This document shows positions 25,079-34,482 of a stretch of DNA of 64,000 nt, one piece after another. The stretch's first letter is position 1; every line of letters begins with the position of its first letter. The DNA lies in assembly GCA_946618265.1 (NCBI GenBank), contig CAMOLA010000004.1, forward strand, positions 1 through 64,000, written 5' to 3'. The translations under genes were made by a program, and so were the position numbers. This DNA is from an uncultured Eggerthellaceae bacterium (lineage in GTDB: Bacteria > Actinomycetota > Coriobacteriia > Coriobacteriales > Eggerthellaceae). The notes under the pieces were generated by a model, which was given only the letters and a program-made list of their open reading frames with translations, ran no database searches and was not told the DNA's origin.

Positions 25079-26011
25079 ATGAAATTGCAAACCGAGTTCG
25101 TGGAAATCGCTCTCGAGAATCTTCATCGGGAAGCCGCGATCATGAAGGCCGAAGGCTGGCGCTTCATAGAGACGCATGCTGTGAACACCGACAATGGCGT
25201 TGATCTGTATTATGCGTTCATGAAAGACGGGCTGGCAAGGAACCTCAAGATCGTCGGAGTGACGAAAGACGACGCCGTCCCCTCGATCACCGATATGTTC
25301 CTCGCCGCGTTCGTGTTCGAGAACGAGGCGCGAGAGCTTTTCGGCGTCGACATGAAGGACATCGCCATCGACTTTGCTGGCACCATGTACGCACCTGCCA
25401 TATCCGAGCCGATGACGATCATGACGCCCGAGCAGAAAGCCGCGCGCGAGAAGGCGCGCAAGGCTGCAGCCGCCAAAGCGTCGAAGGAAGAAGCGTCCGC
25501 TGGCGACGACGCGGCCGCACCGTCTGGTGCAGGGCACGTGTTCGTCATGACGCCGGAGCGCAGGCAGCGTCTTGATGCGAAGCTTGCCACCATGTCCCCG
25601 GAAAAGGTCGCGAAGGTCGAGGCCGCGCTCAAGGCGCGCGAGGCCGAAGCGGCAGCTGCGGCGTCAGGCGCTGGAACGAGTGCGGCGAAGCCCGAGCCCA
25701 AACAAGCCGAGCCTGAACAGTCCGAAGCGAAGGCCGTCGAAAGCGCGGAGGCCGAACCGGTCGATGCCGTTCTCGAATCCAAGATCGCCTTGCTCGATGC
25801 GGAAAAGGCAGCACGTGTCCGCGCCGTGCTCAACGGTGGTCAGGGCGTGGAACCCGTTTCTGACGAGCCAAGCGAGGTCGAAGCTGGCGCTGCTGGCGAC
25901 GGCGAGATCGAGGCGAAGCTCTCGGGCCTCGATGCCGATAAAGCTGCCAAGGTGCGTGCTGCTCTTGCTGCCGCACGGTCGCGAGAAAACTCGATGAAGG
26001 GAGGGGAGTAG
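25079..26011 (+). CDS. echD: Ech-type hydrogenase subunit EchD with a repeat-bearing C-terminal extension
   Basis: 310 residues. Residues 1-120 are the NuoC-like domain (ENEARELFGVDMKDI is the typical motif), which is the normal full size of EchD. About 190 residues are added: an Ala/Lys helix, then Ala/Glu/Pro-rich linkers carrying three copies of a motif with consensus hydrophobic-E-x-K-hydrophobic-x-x-LD-x-EKAAKVRAAL (165-184, 232-251, 277-296). A fourth copy is on EchF. The extension is in the same frame with no sign of frameshift; codon use looks like the core. Function of the motif is unknown. It starts four bases after echC and ends one base before echE. Confidence 0.88.
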   Translation: MKLQTEFVEIALENLHREAAIMKAEGWRFIETHAVNTDNGVDLYYAFMKDGLARNLKIVGVTKDDAVPSITDMFLAAFVFENEARELFGVDMKDIAIDFAGTMYAPAISEPMTIMTPEQKAAREKARKAAAAKASKEEASAGDDAAAPSGAGHVFVMTPERRQRLDAKLATMSPEKVAKVEAALKAREAEAAAAASGAGTSAAKPEPKQAEPEQSEAKAVESAEAEPVDAVLESKIALLDAEKAARVRAVLNGGQGVEPVSDEPSEVEAGAAGDGEIEAKLSGLDADKAAKVRAALAAARSRENSMKGGE

Positions 26012-26012
26012 C

Positions 26013-27101
26013 ATGGGAAAGAAATCCATCATCCCATTCGGACCCCAGCACCCGGTGCTCCCGGAGCCGTTGCACCTCGACCTTGTCGTCGAGGACGAGG
26101 TCGTGCTCGAGGCCACGCCGCAAATCGGTTTTGTGCACCGCGGTTTGGAACGCCTCGTGCAGACCAAAGACTACAATCAGTTCATCTACGTCGCCGAGCG
26201 CATCTGCGGCATTTGCGCCTTCGGTCACTCCATGGGTTATGCCGAGACGATAGAGCGGCTCATGGGAGTCGAGGTTCCCAAACGCGCCGAATACTTGCGC
26301 GTCATTTGGCATGAGCTGTCCCGTGTGCATTCGCATATCCTCTGGCTCGGACTCGCCGCCGACGCATTCGGGCATGAGGCGCTGTTCATGCATTGCTGGC
26401 GCTTGCGCGAGCGCGTTCTCGACTTGTTCGAGAAGACGACGGGCGGTCGCGTCATCTTCTCGGTCGTGAAGGTCGGCGGCGTTCAGCGCGATATCGACGC
26501 ATCCATGCTCGGCGAGTTCGTCAGCGTGCTCGATGGCATCTGCGACGAATACGAGCAGGTTTGCAAGGCGTTCCTCAGCGAGCCTTCGGTATATAACCGT
26601 ACGGCCGAAGTAGGCGTCATTTCCAAGGAAGACGCACTGAACCTCAGCATGGTGGGGCCGTTCGCACGTGCTTCGGGCGTCAACTACGACGTGCGCATGC
26701 TCGGGAACGGAGCGTATGGCGACCTGTCGGACTTCCAGCCGATCTTGTCCGACAATTGCGACTGCTATGCGCGCATGGAAGTGCGTGCCGCCGAGGTCGT
26801 CCAGTCCATCGACATCATCAAGGAGCTCGCGGCGAAGATTCCAGCTGGCGATATAGCGGTGCCGGTAAAGGGCGCCCCCGCCATCGATTCGGAGGCATGC
26901 AACGTCGTCGAGCAGCCGCGCGGCGAATGCTATTACTACGCAAAGGGCAACGGGACCAAGTTCCTCGACCGCATGCGCATGCGCACCCCGACGTCCCAGA
27001 ACCTCGCAGGCATGGCGGTTGCGCTCAAGGGCTGCGATGTCGCTGATGTCAACATGATCGTTCTGACCATCGACCCCTGCATTAGCTGCACTGAAAGGTA
27101 G
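26013..27101 (+). CDS. echE: Ech-type [NiFe] hydrogenase large subunit EchE
   Basis: 362 residues, NuoD-like but with intact nickel ligands: RICGICAFGHS (L1 CxxC, about residue 64) and DPCISCTER (L2 CxxC) at the very C-terminus. These four cysteines separate true group 4 hydrogenases from complex I NuoD, so the complex should make or use H2. The chain ends right after L2, with no C-terminal peptide to be cleaved, as in other Ech enzymes. FGPQHPVLPEP at the N-terminus is also typical. No hyp maturation genes are in the window. Confidence 0.95.
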   Translation: MGKKSIIPFGPQHPVLPEPLHLDLVVEDEVVLEATPQIGFVHRGLERLVQTKDYNQFIYVAERICGICAFGHSMGYAETIERLMGVEVPKRAEYLRVIWHELSRVHSHILWLGLAADAFGHEALFMHCWRLRERVLDLFEKTTGGRVIFSVVKVGGVQRDIDASMLGEFVSVLDGICDEYEQVCKAFLSEPSVYNRTAEVGVISKEDALNLSMVGPFARASGVNYDVRMLGNGAYGDLSDFQPILSDNCDCYARMEVRAAEVVQSIDIIKELAAKIPAGDIAVPVKGAPAIDSEACNVVEQPRGECYYYAKGNGTKFLDRMRMRTPTSQNLAGMAVALKGCDVADVNMIVLTIDPCISCTER

Positions 27102-27105
27102 AGCC

Positions 27106-27663
27106 ATGGGCGTGTTCAAATTAGGAAAAATGACATTCGGGTCATTGTTCAAGAAACCCGAAACCGTTCTCTACCCGATCGAGAAGAAGCCGCAACCCGC
27201 CGGATTGAAGGGCCATATAGCGCTCGAGGCCGAGCAGTGCATCCTTTGCGGGATGTGCGATCGCTCGTGCGCGACGAATTGCATCAGCGTCGACAAGGCG
27301 AACCATACATGGGCCATCGACAGGTTCCAATGCGTCCAGTGCGGATATTGCATCACCGTCTGTCCCAAGAAGTGCCTTTCGATGGATCCGAACTATGCGC
27401 CTGCGTCGACTGCCCACACCATCGACACGGTAACCGTGCCGGTGCAGGAAAAGCCCGCCAAGAACGCGGCTGCCAAGGAGGACAAACCCGCAGCTACGGA
27501 AACGGTGGCTCCTGCCGCATCTGTAGAGCCGGAGAAAGCCGACCAGGCGAGCGAAGGCGTCGCCACGGCCCCTGTGCGGGATGCTGTTCTCGAGCAGAAA
27601 CTAGCTCTGCTCGACGAGGAGAAGGCTGCGAAAGTCAGGAAAGCGCTCGAAGCGGCTTCGTAG
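27106..27663 (+). CDS. echF: Ech-type hydrogenase ferredoxin subunit EchF with C-terminal extension
   Basis: 185 residues, NuoI-like. Two [4Fe-4S] motifs are complete: CILCGMCDRSC (45-55) and CVQCGYCITVC (76-86), each followed by a further Cys that serves the other cluster. It would pass electrons from ferredoxin to EchC. After residue 95 comes an unusual Ala/Pro/Glu/Lys-rich tail ending in LEQKLALLDEEKAAKVRKAL (162-181), closely matching repeat 2 of the EchD extension. Last gene of the operon; a hairpin follows at 27749. Confidence 0.92.
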   Translation: MGVFKLGKMTFGSLFKKPETVLYPIEKKPQPAGLKGHIALEAEQCILCGMCDRSCATNCISVDKANHTWAIDRFQCVQCGYCITVCPKKCLSMDPNYAPASTAHTIDTVTVPVQEKPAKNAAAKEDKPAATETVAPAASVEPEKADQASEGVATAPVRDAVLEQKLALLDEEKAAKVRKALEAAS

Positions 27664-27748
27664 GTGGATTGGCGGGCAAATCGACTATGGCGATTTGCAG
27701 CGAGGACCAATCGTAACCGAACCGAAAGCTTAAACCTGGTAAAATGGC

Positions 27749-27774
27749 GAAAGCCGGGCAGATGCCCGGCTTTC
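27749..27774 (+). terminator. Terminator after the ech operon
   Basis: An 11-bp perfect stem (27749-27759 with 27764-27774) and a four-base loop, 86 bases after echF. Only a weak T-rich tail follows. Confidence 0.7.
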
Positions 27775-27800
27775 ATTCTATCGATTGGAGCAAAGCAGAG

Positions 27801-28463
27801 ATGGCGGCGGAGAGCCTGCGACAGAGCGGCCGGGATGAAGAAGTGACGGACAGGGTACTCACGGTTCCCAACGTCATTTCCTTCATACGGTTGTGCATGG
27901 CTCCGATTGCGTTCGTGCTCCTCGTCACCGGCAAGGAGCTGGCCGCGACGGCCGTGTTCGCCATTTCAGCGTGTACGGATTTCGTCGATGGGCAGATAGC
28001 GCGACGCACGCATACGGTATCGCGCGTGGGGCAATTACTCGACCCCGCCGTCGATCGCCTGCTCATGATTTGCGCTATCATCGGCCTGCTTGCCATCGGC
28101 CGGCTGCCCGTCTGGATTTTCGCGCTCATCCTGATCAGGGACGGCGTGATGCTCATCGGTGGGACGTACCTCATGAAGAAGTATTCCATCCGCGTTCCCG
28201 TCATCTACGCGGGCAAGTTCGCCACGACGTTCCTATTTGTCGGCATGGCGGGCCTCATGCTCAACGTTCCCCAGGTTCAGGGACTTGGCCTGTGCAGCTG
28301 GGGCTGGCTTCCCGGGTTCAATACTATGTCATGTTCGTGGGGTATCTGGTTTATTTACATCGGGTTGTGCCTCGGCGTCGTGACAACCATATATTATGTG
28401 GTACACGCATATGACGAATACAGGAAGGTAGCGCTCGGTCCTACGCATGGCGAATCACGGTAA
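27801..28463 (+). CDS. CDP-alcohol phosphatidyltransferase (PgsA-like)
   Basis: 220 residues, multi-pass membrane enzyme of phospholipid synthesis. The family motif D-x2-D-G-x2-A-R-x8-G-x3-D-x3-D is intact in DFVDGQIARRTH, then GQLLDPAVDRL. PgsA-like by size, but the product is not certain because a second PgsA domain exists at 50183-51340. ATG 27801 is chosen since longer readings run back through the ech terminator hairpin. Its last 17 bases overlap the VanW gene. Confidence 0.82.
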   Translation: MAAESLRQSGRDEEVTDRVLTVPNVISFIRLCMAPIAFVLLVTGKELAATAVFAISACTDFVDGQIARRTHTVSRVGQLLDPAVDRLLMICAIIGLLAIGRLPVWIFALILIRDGVMLIGGTYLMKKYSIRVPVIYAGKFATTFLFVGMAGLMLNVPQVQGLGLCSWGWLPGFNTMSCSWGIWFIYIGLCLGVVTTIYYVVHAYDEYRKVALGPTHGESR

Positions 28464-30723
28464 AGTCGAAAAGATCTCCCACCCCAAGGCATCGGTTTCC
28501 CTCGAGGGGCGCACGGTCAGGCGCCGCAGGCCCTCACAGGGACAATCCATGTCGAGCTCGGCGAGCTCTACCGTCAGGCGCGAACGCGCTGCGAACGCAA
28601 CTGCGTCGAAGCGTGCTGCGCGCGCGGGGAAGTCATCCGAGCGGACTACCGGCTTCATGACCGGCCGTTCGTTCTCGCCGGCAGGCACGGCGTCTTCGCT
28701 CATATCGGCTTTCAAGTCCTCGCGCCTGCTTGCCATAATCGCCACGATCGTGCTCGTGCTCGTGCTCGGGTTCGTTTTCGACACGGTCACGAATCTCGGG
28801 CGCGCCTACGGGAACGTTTTCATAGGCAATGTCGAGGTCGGCGGCCTCAATGCCGAAGACATGAAGAAGAAGCTCGAGGATACGTACGGGCATCAGTTCT
28901 CCGAATCGAGCATTTCCGTCTATGCGAGCGAAGAGGCACGCGACAAAGGCGAAACCGATCTCGAGCGTCAAGAACGATCGGCGCAAGCAGAGCAGATTTC
29001 GGCGGACGAGGCCGCTTCCAATGTCACCTCGTGGTCGACGACGGGAGCGCTGCTCAAGGCGACCATTCCCTATGATTCTCTCATCGAAGAGGCTATCCTT
29101 GCGGGGCGGTCAGGCGGTCCGTTCGGTCGTCTCGCCGTCATGATCGGCGGAGAGCATATTCCCGTTTCCATAACCTATGATTCCGCCGCGCTCGAGGATT
29201 TTGCAGGAACGATCGACAAGGCCATCGGCAAGAGCCGCATCGACACGACGGTCGAAATCGAGGATGGAAAGGCCAAGCCGGTCGAAGGGCATGACGGCAA
29301 CATCGTCGACCGAAGCTGGCTCACCGGGAAGATTTCCGACGCCCTCCTCGCAGGCGAACAAAACGTTTCCATTATCGCCGAAACCGTCAACGCGCCCTCG
29401 CGCACGACGATGGAGCAAGCTCAAACGCTCAGCGACGGAATCAACAAGGCGCTCGGCGCAAATGCGACGTTCGTGTACCACAATTCGAATTGGACGGCAG
29501 ATGGCATCGAGCTCGGCAAATGGACGAAGGTCGACGTTGTCGAGAACGACGGCCAGGCAAAGCTCGTGGCGAGCATCGACAGCTCCGAGGCCACCTCGTC
29601 GCTCGTCAAGAACGTGTCGATAACCCCCGCGAAAGCCAGCGGATCGAGTCCTACCGTGACGTTCGAAAAGACCGGCGATGGGATAGTGGTGCATAGTACA
29701 GGTGGAACTGGCGTGCCGGACGTTGTGACGGCGTGCAACCAGCTGCAGGAAAAGCTTTATGGTGCCGAGGGAATCGCATGGTCTGCGGCCAGCTCTCCCG
29801 CATCGCCAACCATCGAAATCGGCGAGTCGAGCGCACCCGAATCGCTCACGGTCGAGCAGGCCATCCAGCTCGGCATCATTTCCGTCATCGGCGAGTACAC
29901 GACCGAGTTCTCAAACGAAGAAGGGACCGAGCACCGCAACCACAACATCAAGCTCGTCTGCGACCTTATCAACGACACCGTTGCGACGGCCAATGGCGGC
30001 AAGTGGAGCTTCAACGAGACCACGGGCGATACCAACATGGATCCCCCGTTCGAATCCGCAGGCTCGATCGTCAACGGAGAATACGTCGACTCGATCGGTG
30101 GCGGCATATGCCAGGTTGCCACGACCGTGTTCAACGCGGTGTTCGAAGCTGGACTTGACGTGACCGAGCGGCGCAACCATTCGCTCTACATCGCAAGTTA
30201 TCCCACGGGCCGAGATGTCGGCGTGAGCTACCCGGAGCTCGATTTCGTATGGACGAACAATCTGACCAGCGACGTGCTGATCAGTGCTGCCTATACCGAC
30301 ACGACGGTCACGGTGAAGCTCTATAGCGTCTACACGGGGTACACCGTCGAGGCCATCGAAGGCGAATGGGAAGATGGCGAGAAGTACTCCACCGTCTACG
30401 AAGAAGACGATACGCTCGAAAAGGGCGATTCGTACATCAAGACGACTGGCGAGGACGGCCATCGTATGGTGGTAACGCGCATCGTGAAGGACGCCTCCGG
30501 AAACGTCGTGTCCGAAACGGAGTTCGAGTCGATCTACGAACCAAAGAACGAGGTATACGCCGTAGGGCCCAACACCGATACCAGCTCGCTCGGGTCATCG
30601 TCTGATAGTGGTGACGAAGACGAGGAGAAGTCTTCGGATGAATCTTATAGCGAATCGAGCTCAGATGATTCTTCGGAAGAGGAATCGGAAACCGAAAGCG
30701 GCGGAAGCGAAGAATCTGAATAA
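28447..30723 (+). CDS. VanW family cell-envelope protein
   Basis: 758 residues. A basic, Ser/Ala/Arg-rich cytoplasmic N-terminus (1-90) precedes one membrane helix (92-111). The outer part contains PG_binding_4-like repeats (GNVEVGGLNAEDMKKKLEDTYG and a second near 270-400), then a VanW domain (about 495-630; RNHNIKLVCDLIND, GGGICQVATTVFNAVFEAGL, DVGVSYPELDFVWTN), a G5-like beta segment, and a tail of Ser/Glu/Asp. Such proteins are thought to act on or bind peptidoglycan; the biochemical role is unknown. It overlaps the preceding lipid gene and is followed by a D,D-carboxypeptidase gene. Confidence 0.87.
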   Translation: MANHGKVEKISHPKASVSLEGRTVRRRRPSQGQSMSSSASSTVRRERAANATASKRAARAGKSSERTTGFMTGRSFSPAGTASSLISAFKSSRLLAIIATIVLVLVLGFVFDTVTNLGRAYGNVFIGNVEVGGLNAEDMKKKLEDTYGHQFSESSISVYASEEARDKGETDLERQERSAQAEQISADEAASNVTSWSTTGALLKATIPYDSLIEEAILAGRSGGPFGRLAVMIGGEHIPVSITYDSAALEDFAGTIDKAIGKSRIDTTVEIEDGKAKPVEGHDGNIVDRSWLTGKISDALLAGEQNVSIIAETVNAPSRTTMEQAQTLSDGINKALGANATFVYHNSNWTADGIELGKWTKVDVVENDGQAKLVASIDSSEATSSLVKNVSITPAKASGSSPTVTFEKTGDGIVVHSTGGTGVPDVVTACNQLQEKLYGAEGIAWSAASSPASPTIEIGESSAPESLTVEQAIQLGIISVIGEYTTEFSNEEGTEHRNHNIKLVCDLINDTVATANGGKWSFNETTGDTNMDPPFESAGSIVNGEYVDSIGGGICQVATTVFNAVFEAGLDVTERRNHSLYIASYPTGRDVGVSYPELDFVWTNNLTSDVLISAAYTDTTVTVKLYSVYTGYTVEAIEGEWEDGEKYSTVYEEDDTLEKGDSYIKTTGEDGHRMVVTRIVKDASGNVVSETEFESIYEPKNEVYAVGPNTDTSSLGSSSDSGDEDEEKSSDESYSESSSDDSSEEESETESGGSEESE

Positions 30724-30738
30724 GGTGACATACCCTCC

Positions 30739-32160
30739 ATGCACAAACGCAACACAAACATGCTCAGAATTGCAACGCAAGCGAAGACGCAGTTAGCTGC
30801 ACTCGCCGTCTTGGCCATCGTTCTTGGATTGCTGACGTTCTCGTTCGGCTCGGAAGCTTATGCCGACGTCCGAAAAGCGGATGTGATCGTCGGGTCTTCG
30901 GTTGAAGAGCGAGGTCTCACAGTCGCGCAATGCCCTTCGGTCGATGCTGAGTTCGCCACGCTCGTGGACAGCGACGGCGATGTGCTCTTCGCGAGAAACG
31001 CCGATACGGAAACCCAAATCGCATCAATCACGAAGGTCATGACCGCCATCGTCGCTATTGACAAAGCGGCTGACGGGACGTTCGTCGCCGTCAGCGAAGA
31101 CGCAGCTACGATCGGCGAGTCGAGTGCAGGTCTGCAACAAGGCGATGTCATGGACATGGACGCGGCCCTGAAAGCGCTGCTCGTGCCCTCTGGCAACGAT
31201 GCCGCGCTCGCGATTGCCGAGACGGTCGGGGGGCAGATCCTCGCATCCGACCCATCGGCCGGTGAAACGCCCGTTGCCGCCTTCGTCGGGGCCATGAACG
31301 ACAAGGCCGCCGAGATCGGATGCACGAACACGCTGTACGAGAACCCCCATGGGCTCGATGACGGCGATTATGCGGGCAATTTGCACAGCACCGCTGCCGA
31401 TCAGGCGAAAGTTGCCCAATGCGCCATGGGATACGACCAAATACGGGATATCGTCGCTGGCGGGTCGACGACCATCACCGTCGATCGTGGAAGCTCGAAG
31501 GAGAAGGTCGAGCTCGAGACGACTGACGAGCTGCTCGAGATGTACGAGTACACGATCGGCGTCAAGACGGGCGTGACCGATTCGGCGGGCCCGTCGTTCA
31601 TGGGCGCTGCAAACAAGGACGGACGCGAACTGTACGCCATAGTGCTTGGCTCTACCGACGAGCATCAGCGATTCGTCGATTGCATGTCGCTGTTCGAATG
31701 GGGCTTCAACCACGTGCGCGAAGTGCCGCTTGCCAGCACGGCCCAACAGACGAGCGCGACGATCAACGGCGCGACCGCTACCGTCCCCGTGCTCGCCGAA
31801 ATCTCGCATGGAGACTGGATCGACAAAACGGTGAAAGCCACGATTTCCGATCCGGATGCGCAGATTCAGGTATTCGACTTCGAAGGAAACGTGAGCCAAG
31901 CGCTTGAGTTCAATGACTTGACCGGAACCGTCAATGCTGGCGACAAGGTTGGCGTCATTCGCTACAAGCAACAAAACGAAGTCGTGGCGGAGCGCGACCT
32001 GATCGCTTGCGAAACGGTTGAGGCGCCCAATGGAATAGATGCCATCGGTATAGCATGGCAGCGTTTCATCGGCGGAATCAGCGGTAGTCCATCGCGGGCA
32101 GATTCGAAGATCTATAACGTGATGCCGATAATAAACGATTACAAGACCAGTGCTGCATAA
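30739..32160 (+). CDS. D-alanyl-D-alanine carboxypeptidase (peptidase S11)
   Basis: 473 residues, secreted penicillin-binding protein of the DacA type. A signal peptide (hydrophobic 18-36, cleavage near EAYA-DV at 42) is followed by the serine-peptidase triad SITK (Ser96, Lys99), SGN (151-153) and KTG (276-278). A C-terminal beta-rich domain follows. It trims the terminal D-Ala from peptidoglycan stem peptides. It starts 15 bases after the vanW-like gene, so both likely share a transcript and act on the wall. Confidence 0.93.
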   Translation: MHKRNTNMLRIATQAKTQLAALAVLAIVLGLLTFSFGSEAYADVRKADVIVGSSVEERGLTVAQCPSVDAEFATLVDSDGDVLFARNADTETQIASITKVMTAIVAIDKAADGTFVAVSEDAATIGESSAGLQQGDVMDMDAALKALLVPSGNDAALAIAETVGGQILASDPSAGETPVAAFVGAMNDKAAEIGCTNTLYENPHGLDDGDYAGNLHSTAADQAKVAQCAMGYDQIRDIVAGGSTTITVDRGSSKEKVELETTDELLEMYEYTIGVKTGVTDSAGPSFMGAANKDGRELYAIVLGSTDEHQRFVDCMSLFEWGFNHVREVPLASTAQQTSATINGATATVPVLAEISHGDWIDKTVKATISDPDAQIQVFDFEGNVSQALEFNDLTGTVNAGDKVGVIRYKQQNEVVAERDLIACETVEAPNGIDAIGIAWQRFIGGISGSPSRADSKIYNVMPIINDYKTSAA

Positions 32161-32192
32161 CGATTCCGGCAGCTCAAATGGAGGTAGCATAT

Positions 32193-32636
32193 ATGAGCGA
32201 AATTTGCCCTATCTGCAATAACGAGATCACGCCCGGCGCTGCAAAGTGCGAGAGCTGCGGGTTCCATCTCCTCGGGTCGACGCAGAGTTTCACGCCGGTC
32301 AAGATGAACCCTGACGGTTCGCTATTGAAGGAAGACGAGAAGCAGAAATTCGAGTTCAAAGTCATCCGCGGCCCGCAAACCGGCGTCGACATAGCGCTCA
32401 AGGAGGGCGTCATGTCCATCGGGCGCGACCCGCAATGCGATATCTTCCTCAACGACATGACCGTTTCGCGCAAGCATGCGACGATCGAAGTCGGAGGGAA
32501 AGGCTGCGTCATCAGGGACGAGAACTCATTCAATGGAACGTGGATCAATGACCGGATGGAAGAGGCGTGCCTGCTCAAACCCGGCGACGTTATTCAAATC
32601 GGCGTATTTTGTCTTATCTACCGCGAAAGGGCGTAA
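32193..32636 (+). CDS. Zinc-ribbon/FHA domain protein
   Basis: 147 residues. An N-terminal zinc ribbon (CPICNNEI, CESCGF; residues 5-23) and a linker are followed by a complete FHA domain (about 55-146) with the phosphothreonine-binding signatures GRDPQCDI, SRKHATIE and NSFNGTWIN. FHA domains bind phosphothreonine peptides made by Ser/Thr kinases; no kinase gene is in the window. ATG 32193 is preferred, with GGAGG (32180-32184) eight bases upstream. It follows the carboxypeptidase gene closely. Confidence 0.88.
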   Translation: MSEICPICNNEITPGAAKCESCGFHLLGSTQSFTPVKMNPDGSLLKEDEKQKFEFKVIRGPQTGVDIALKEGVMSIGRDPQCDIFLNDMTVSRKHATIEVGGKGCVIRDENSFNGTWINDRMEEACLLKPGDVIQIGVFCLIYRERA

Positions 32637-32642
32637 GTACGT

Positions 32643-32670
32643 TTGACGTCTTGTCCCGTTGTTCTACTAT
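32643..32670 (+). promoter_or_regulatory. Promoter for iorA-iorB-gluQ
   Basis: TTGACG (32643-32648) and TACTAT (32665-32670) with a 16-base spacer, 48 bases before the iorA start. It begins seven bases after the FHA gene. Confidence 0.6.
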
Positions 32671-32718
32671 AGGTGAGTATTTTTACCTGCAATCATCGAA
32701 GAGAGGATGGGGGATTGC

Positions 32719-34482
32719 ATGCAGCTAATGAGCGGCAACGAAGCTATTGCTCGTGGCGCTTGGGAGGCGGGCGCCACTATCGGGGTGGCTTATCCTGGTA
32801 CGCCGTCTACCGAGACGCTCGAGTCTTTTGCTCGATACGATGACGTGTACGCAGAGTGGTGCACCAACGAGAAGGTGGCCGTCGAGGTAGGAATGGGCGC
32901 ATCTGCTGCTGGTGCGCGCGTGTTGGCGACCATGAAGCACGTCGGCGTCAACGTGGCGGCAGACCCTCTGTTCACAGCGGCGTACACGGGTGTGAACGGC
33001 GGTTTCGTGATTCTCGCTGCCGACGATCCCGGCATGTACTCGTCCCAGAACGAGCAGGATTCGCACTTTTACGGAAGGGCCGCACATATTCCCGTCCTCG
33101 ATCCGTCCGATTCGCAGGAGGCGCTCGATCTGACGAAGGCGGCGTACGAGCTTTCCGAGCGTTTCGACGTGCCGGTGATGATGAGGTCCACGGTGCGCGT
33201 ATCCCACACGAAAACGCCCGTCGCGACGGGGGAGAAGCAGCAATACGAACCGAAGGACTACGAGAAGGATCCCTCGAAGTGGGTTATGATGCCCGCTTTC
33301 GCGAAACCGCGCAGGAAGGTCCAGCTCGACCGTATAAAGCAGCTCGAGGAGTTTGCCGAGACGTTCGAGTTCAACAAGGTCGAGCGGAACGGAAGCGAAA
33401 TCGGTATCGTTTGCTGCGGTGCCGTCTACCAGCACGTGAAAGAGGCCCTACCCAATGCATCCGTCCTAAAACTCGGCATGACTTGGCCTTTGTCGCGGAA
33501 CCTCGTGCGCGATTTCGCCAAGTCAGTCGATTCGCTGTACGTCGTCGAGGAGGGATCGGATTACCTGACCGAGGAAGTCGCGGCCCTCGGCGTCGACATT
33601 GCCGAATTCCCCGCTGTGCTCCCGCGCGACGGCGAATTGAGTCCGGGCCTCATCCGCAGGGCCTTCGGTTATGACGATCCGGACCACATCGCTGCGCCAG
33701 ACGATATTCCCGCTCGGCCGCCTGCGCTCTGCCCGGGATGTCCGCATCGCCTCATCTTCAAGGAGCTCTCGCGGATCAAGGCCATCGTAACGGGCGATAT
33801 CGGATGCTACACACTTGGGACCTTGCCCCCGTTGTCGGCTATGGACACCTGCCTTGACATGGGCGCCTCGGTCTCGATGTCCCACGGATTCGAGCTGGCG
33901 CTGGCGGGAAGGGACCATGCTCCCGTCGTCGCCGTCATCGGGGATTCGACGTTCGGTCATTCGGGCCTTTCGTCGCTCATCACCACCGTATACAATCACG
34001 GCGCGGGCACCGTCTGCATTCTCGACAATCGGACGACTGCTATGACGGGCCGACAGGGCAACCCCTTCAACGGCGAAACGCTCCAGGGCCGCCCGAGCAG
34101 GGAGCTCGATCTCATTGGGCTGCTGGGCGCGCTCGGCATAGAGAACGTCTCGCTCGTCGATCCGTACGACATGAAGGCCGTCCGTTCGGCGATCAAGATG
34201 GCCACCAAGGAACAGGCCGATGAACTGAGCATCATCGTGTTCAAGGCGCCCTGCGTCCTTCTGAGCCGCGAGCGGAAGCCGCATTTCTTCGTGAACGGCG
34301 ATTGCAGGTCGTGTGGTTCGTGCACGACGCTCGGATGCCCGGCGATTTCGAAGGATGCCGAAACGGGTATCGCTTCGATTGATCCGGCGCTCTGCATCGG
34401 CTGCAACCAATGCGCTCAGTATTGCGCGTTCAACGCGATCGAGCAAATACCATCCACTGCAGAGAGGGGAGGTGCACGATGA
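32719..34482 (+). CDS. iorA: Indolepyruvate:ferredoxin oxidoreductase, alpha subunit
   Basis: 587 residues. It oxidatively decarboxylates aryl 2-oxo acids such as indolepyruvate to acyl-CoA while reducing ferredoxin, in aromatic amino-acid breakdown. The N-terminal transketolase-type domain begins MSGNEAIARGAWEAG; the TPP-binding site is IGDSTFGHSGL followed by LDNRTTAMTG. The C-terminus holds two [4Fe-4S] motifs (CRSCGSCTTLGCPA and CIGCNQCAQYCAF). ATG 32719 is favoured over 32707 by a GGGGGA four to five bases upstream and by the family N-terminus. Its stop overlaps the iorB start (ATGA). Confidence 0.94.
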   Translation: MQLMSGNEAIARGAWEAGATIGVAYPGTPSTETLESFARYDDVYAEWCTNEKVAVEVGMGASAAGARVLATMKHVGVNVAADPLFTAAYTGVNGGFVILAADDPGMYSSQNEQDSHFYGRAAHIPVLDPSDSQEALDLTKAAYELSERFDVPVMMRSTVRVSHTKTPVATGEKQQYEPKDYEKDPSKWVMMPAFAKPRRKVQLDRIKQLEEFAETFEFNKVERNGSEIGIVCCGAVYQHVKEALPNASVLKLGMTWPLSRNLVRDFAKSVDSLYVVEEGSDYLTEEVAALGVDIAEFPAVLPRDGELSPGLIRRAFGYDDPDHIAAPDDIPARPPALCPGCPHRLIFKELSRIKAIVTGDIGCYTLGTLPPLSAMDTCLDMGASVSMSHGFELALAGRDHAPVVAVIGDSTFGHSGLSSLITTVYNHGAGTVCILDNRTTAMTGRQGNPFNGETLQGRPSRELDLIGLLGALGIENVSLVDPYDMKAVRSAIKMATKEQADELSIIVFKAPCVLLSRERKPHFFVNGDCRSCGSCTTLGCPAISKDAETGIASIDPALCIGCNQCAQYCAFNAIEQIPSTAERGGAR

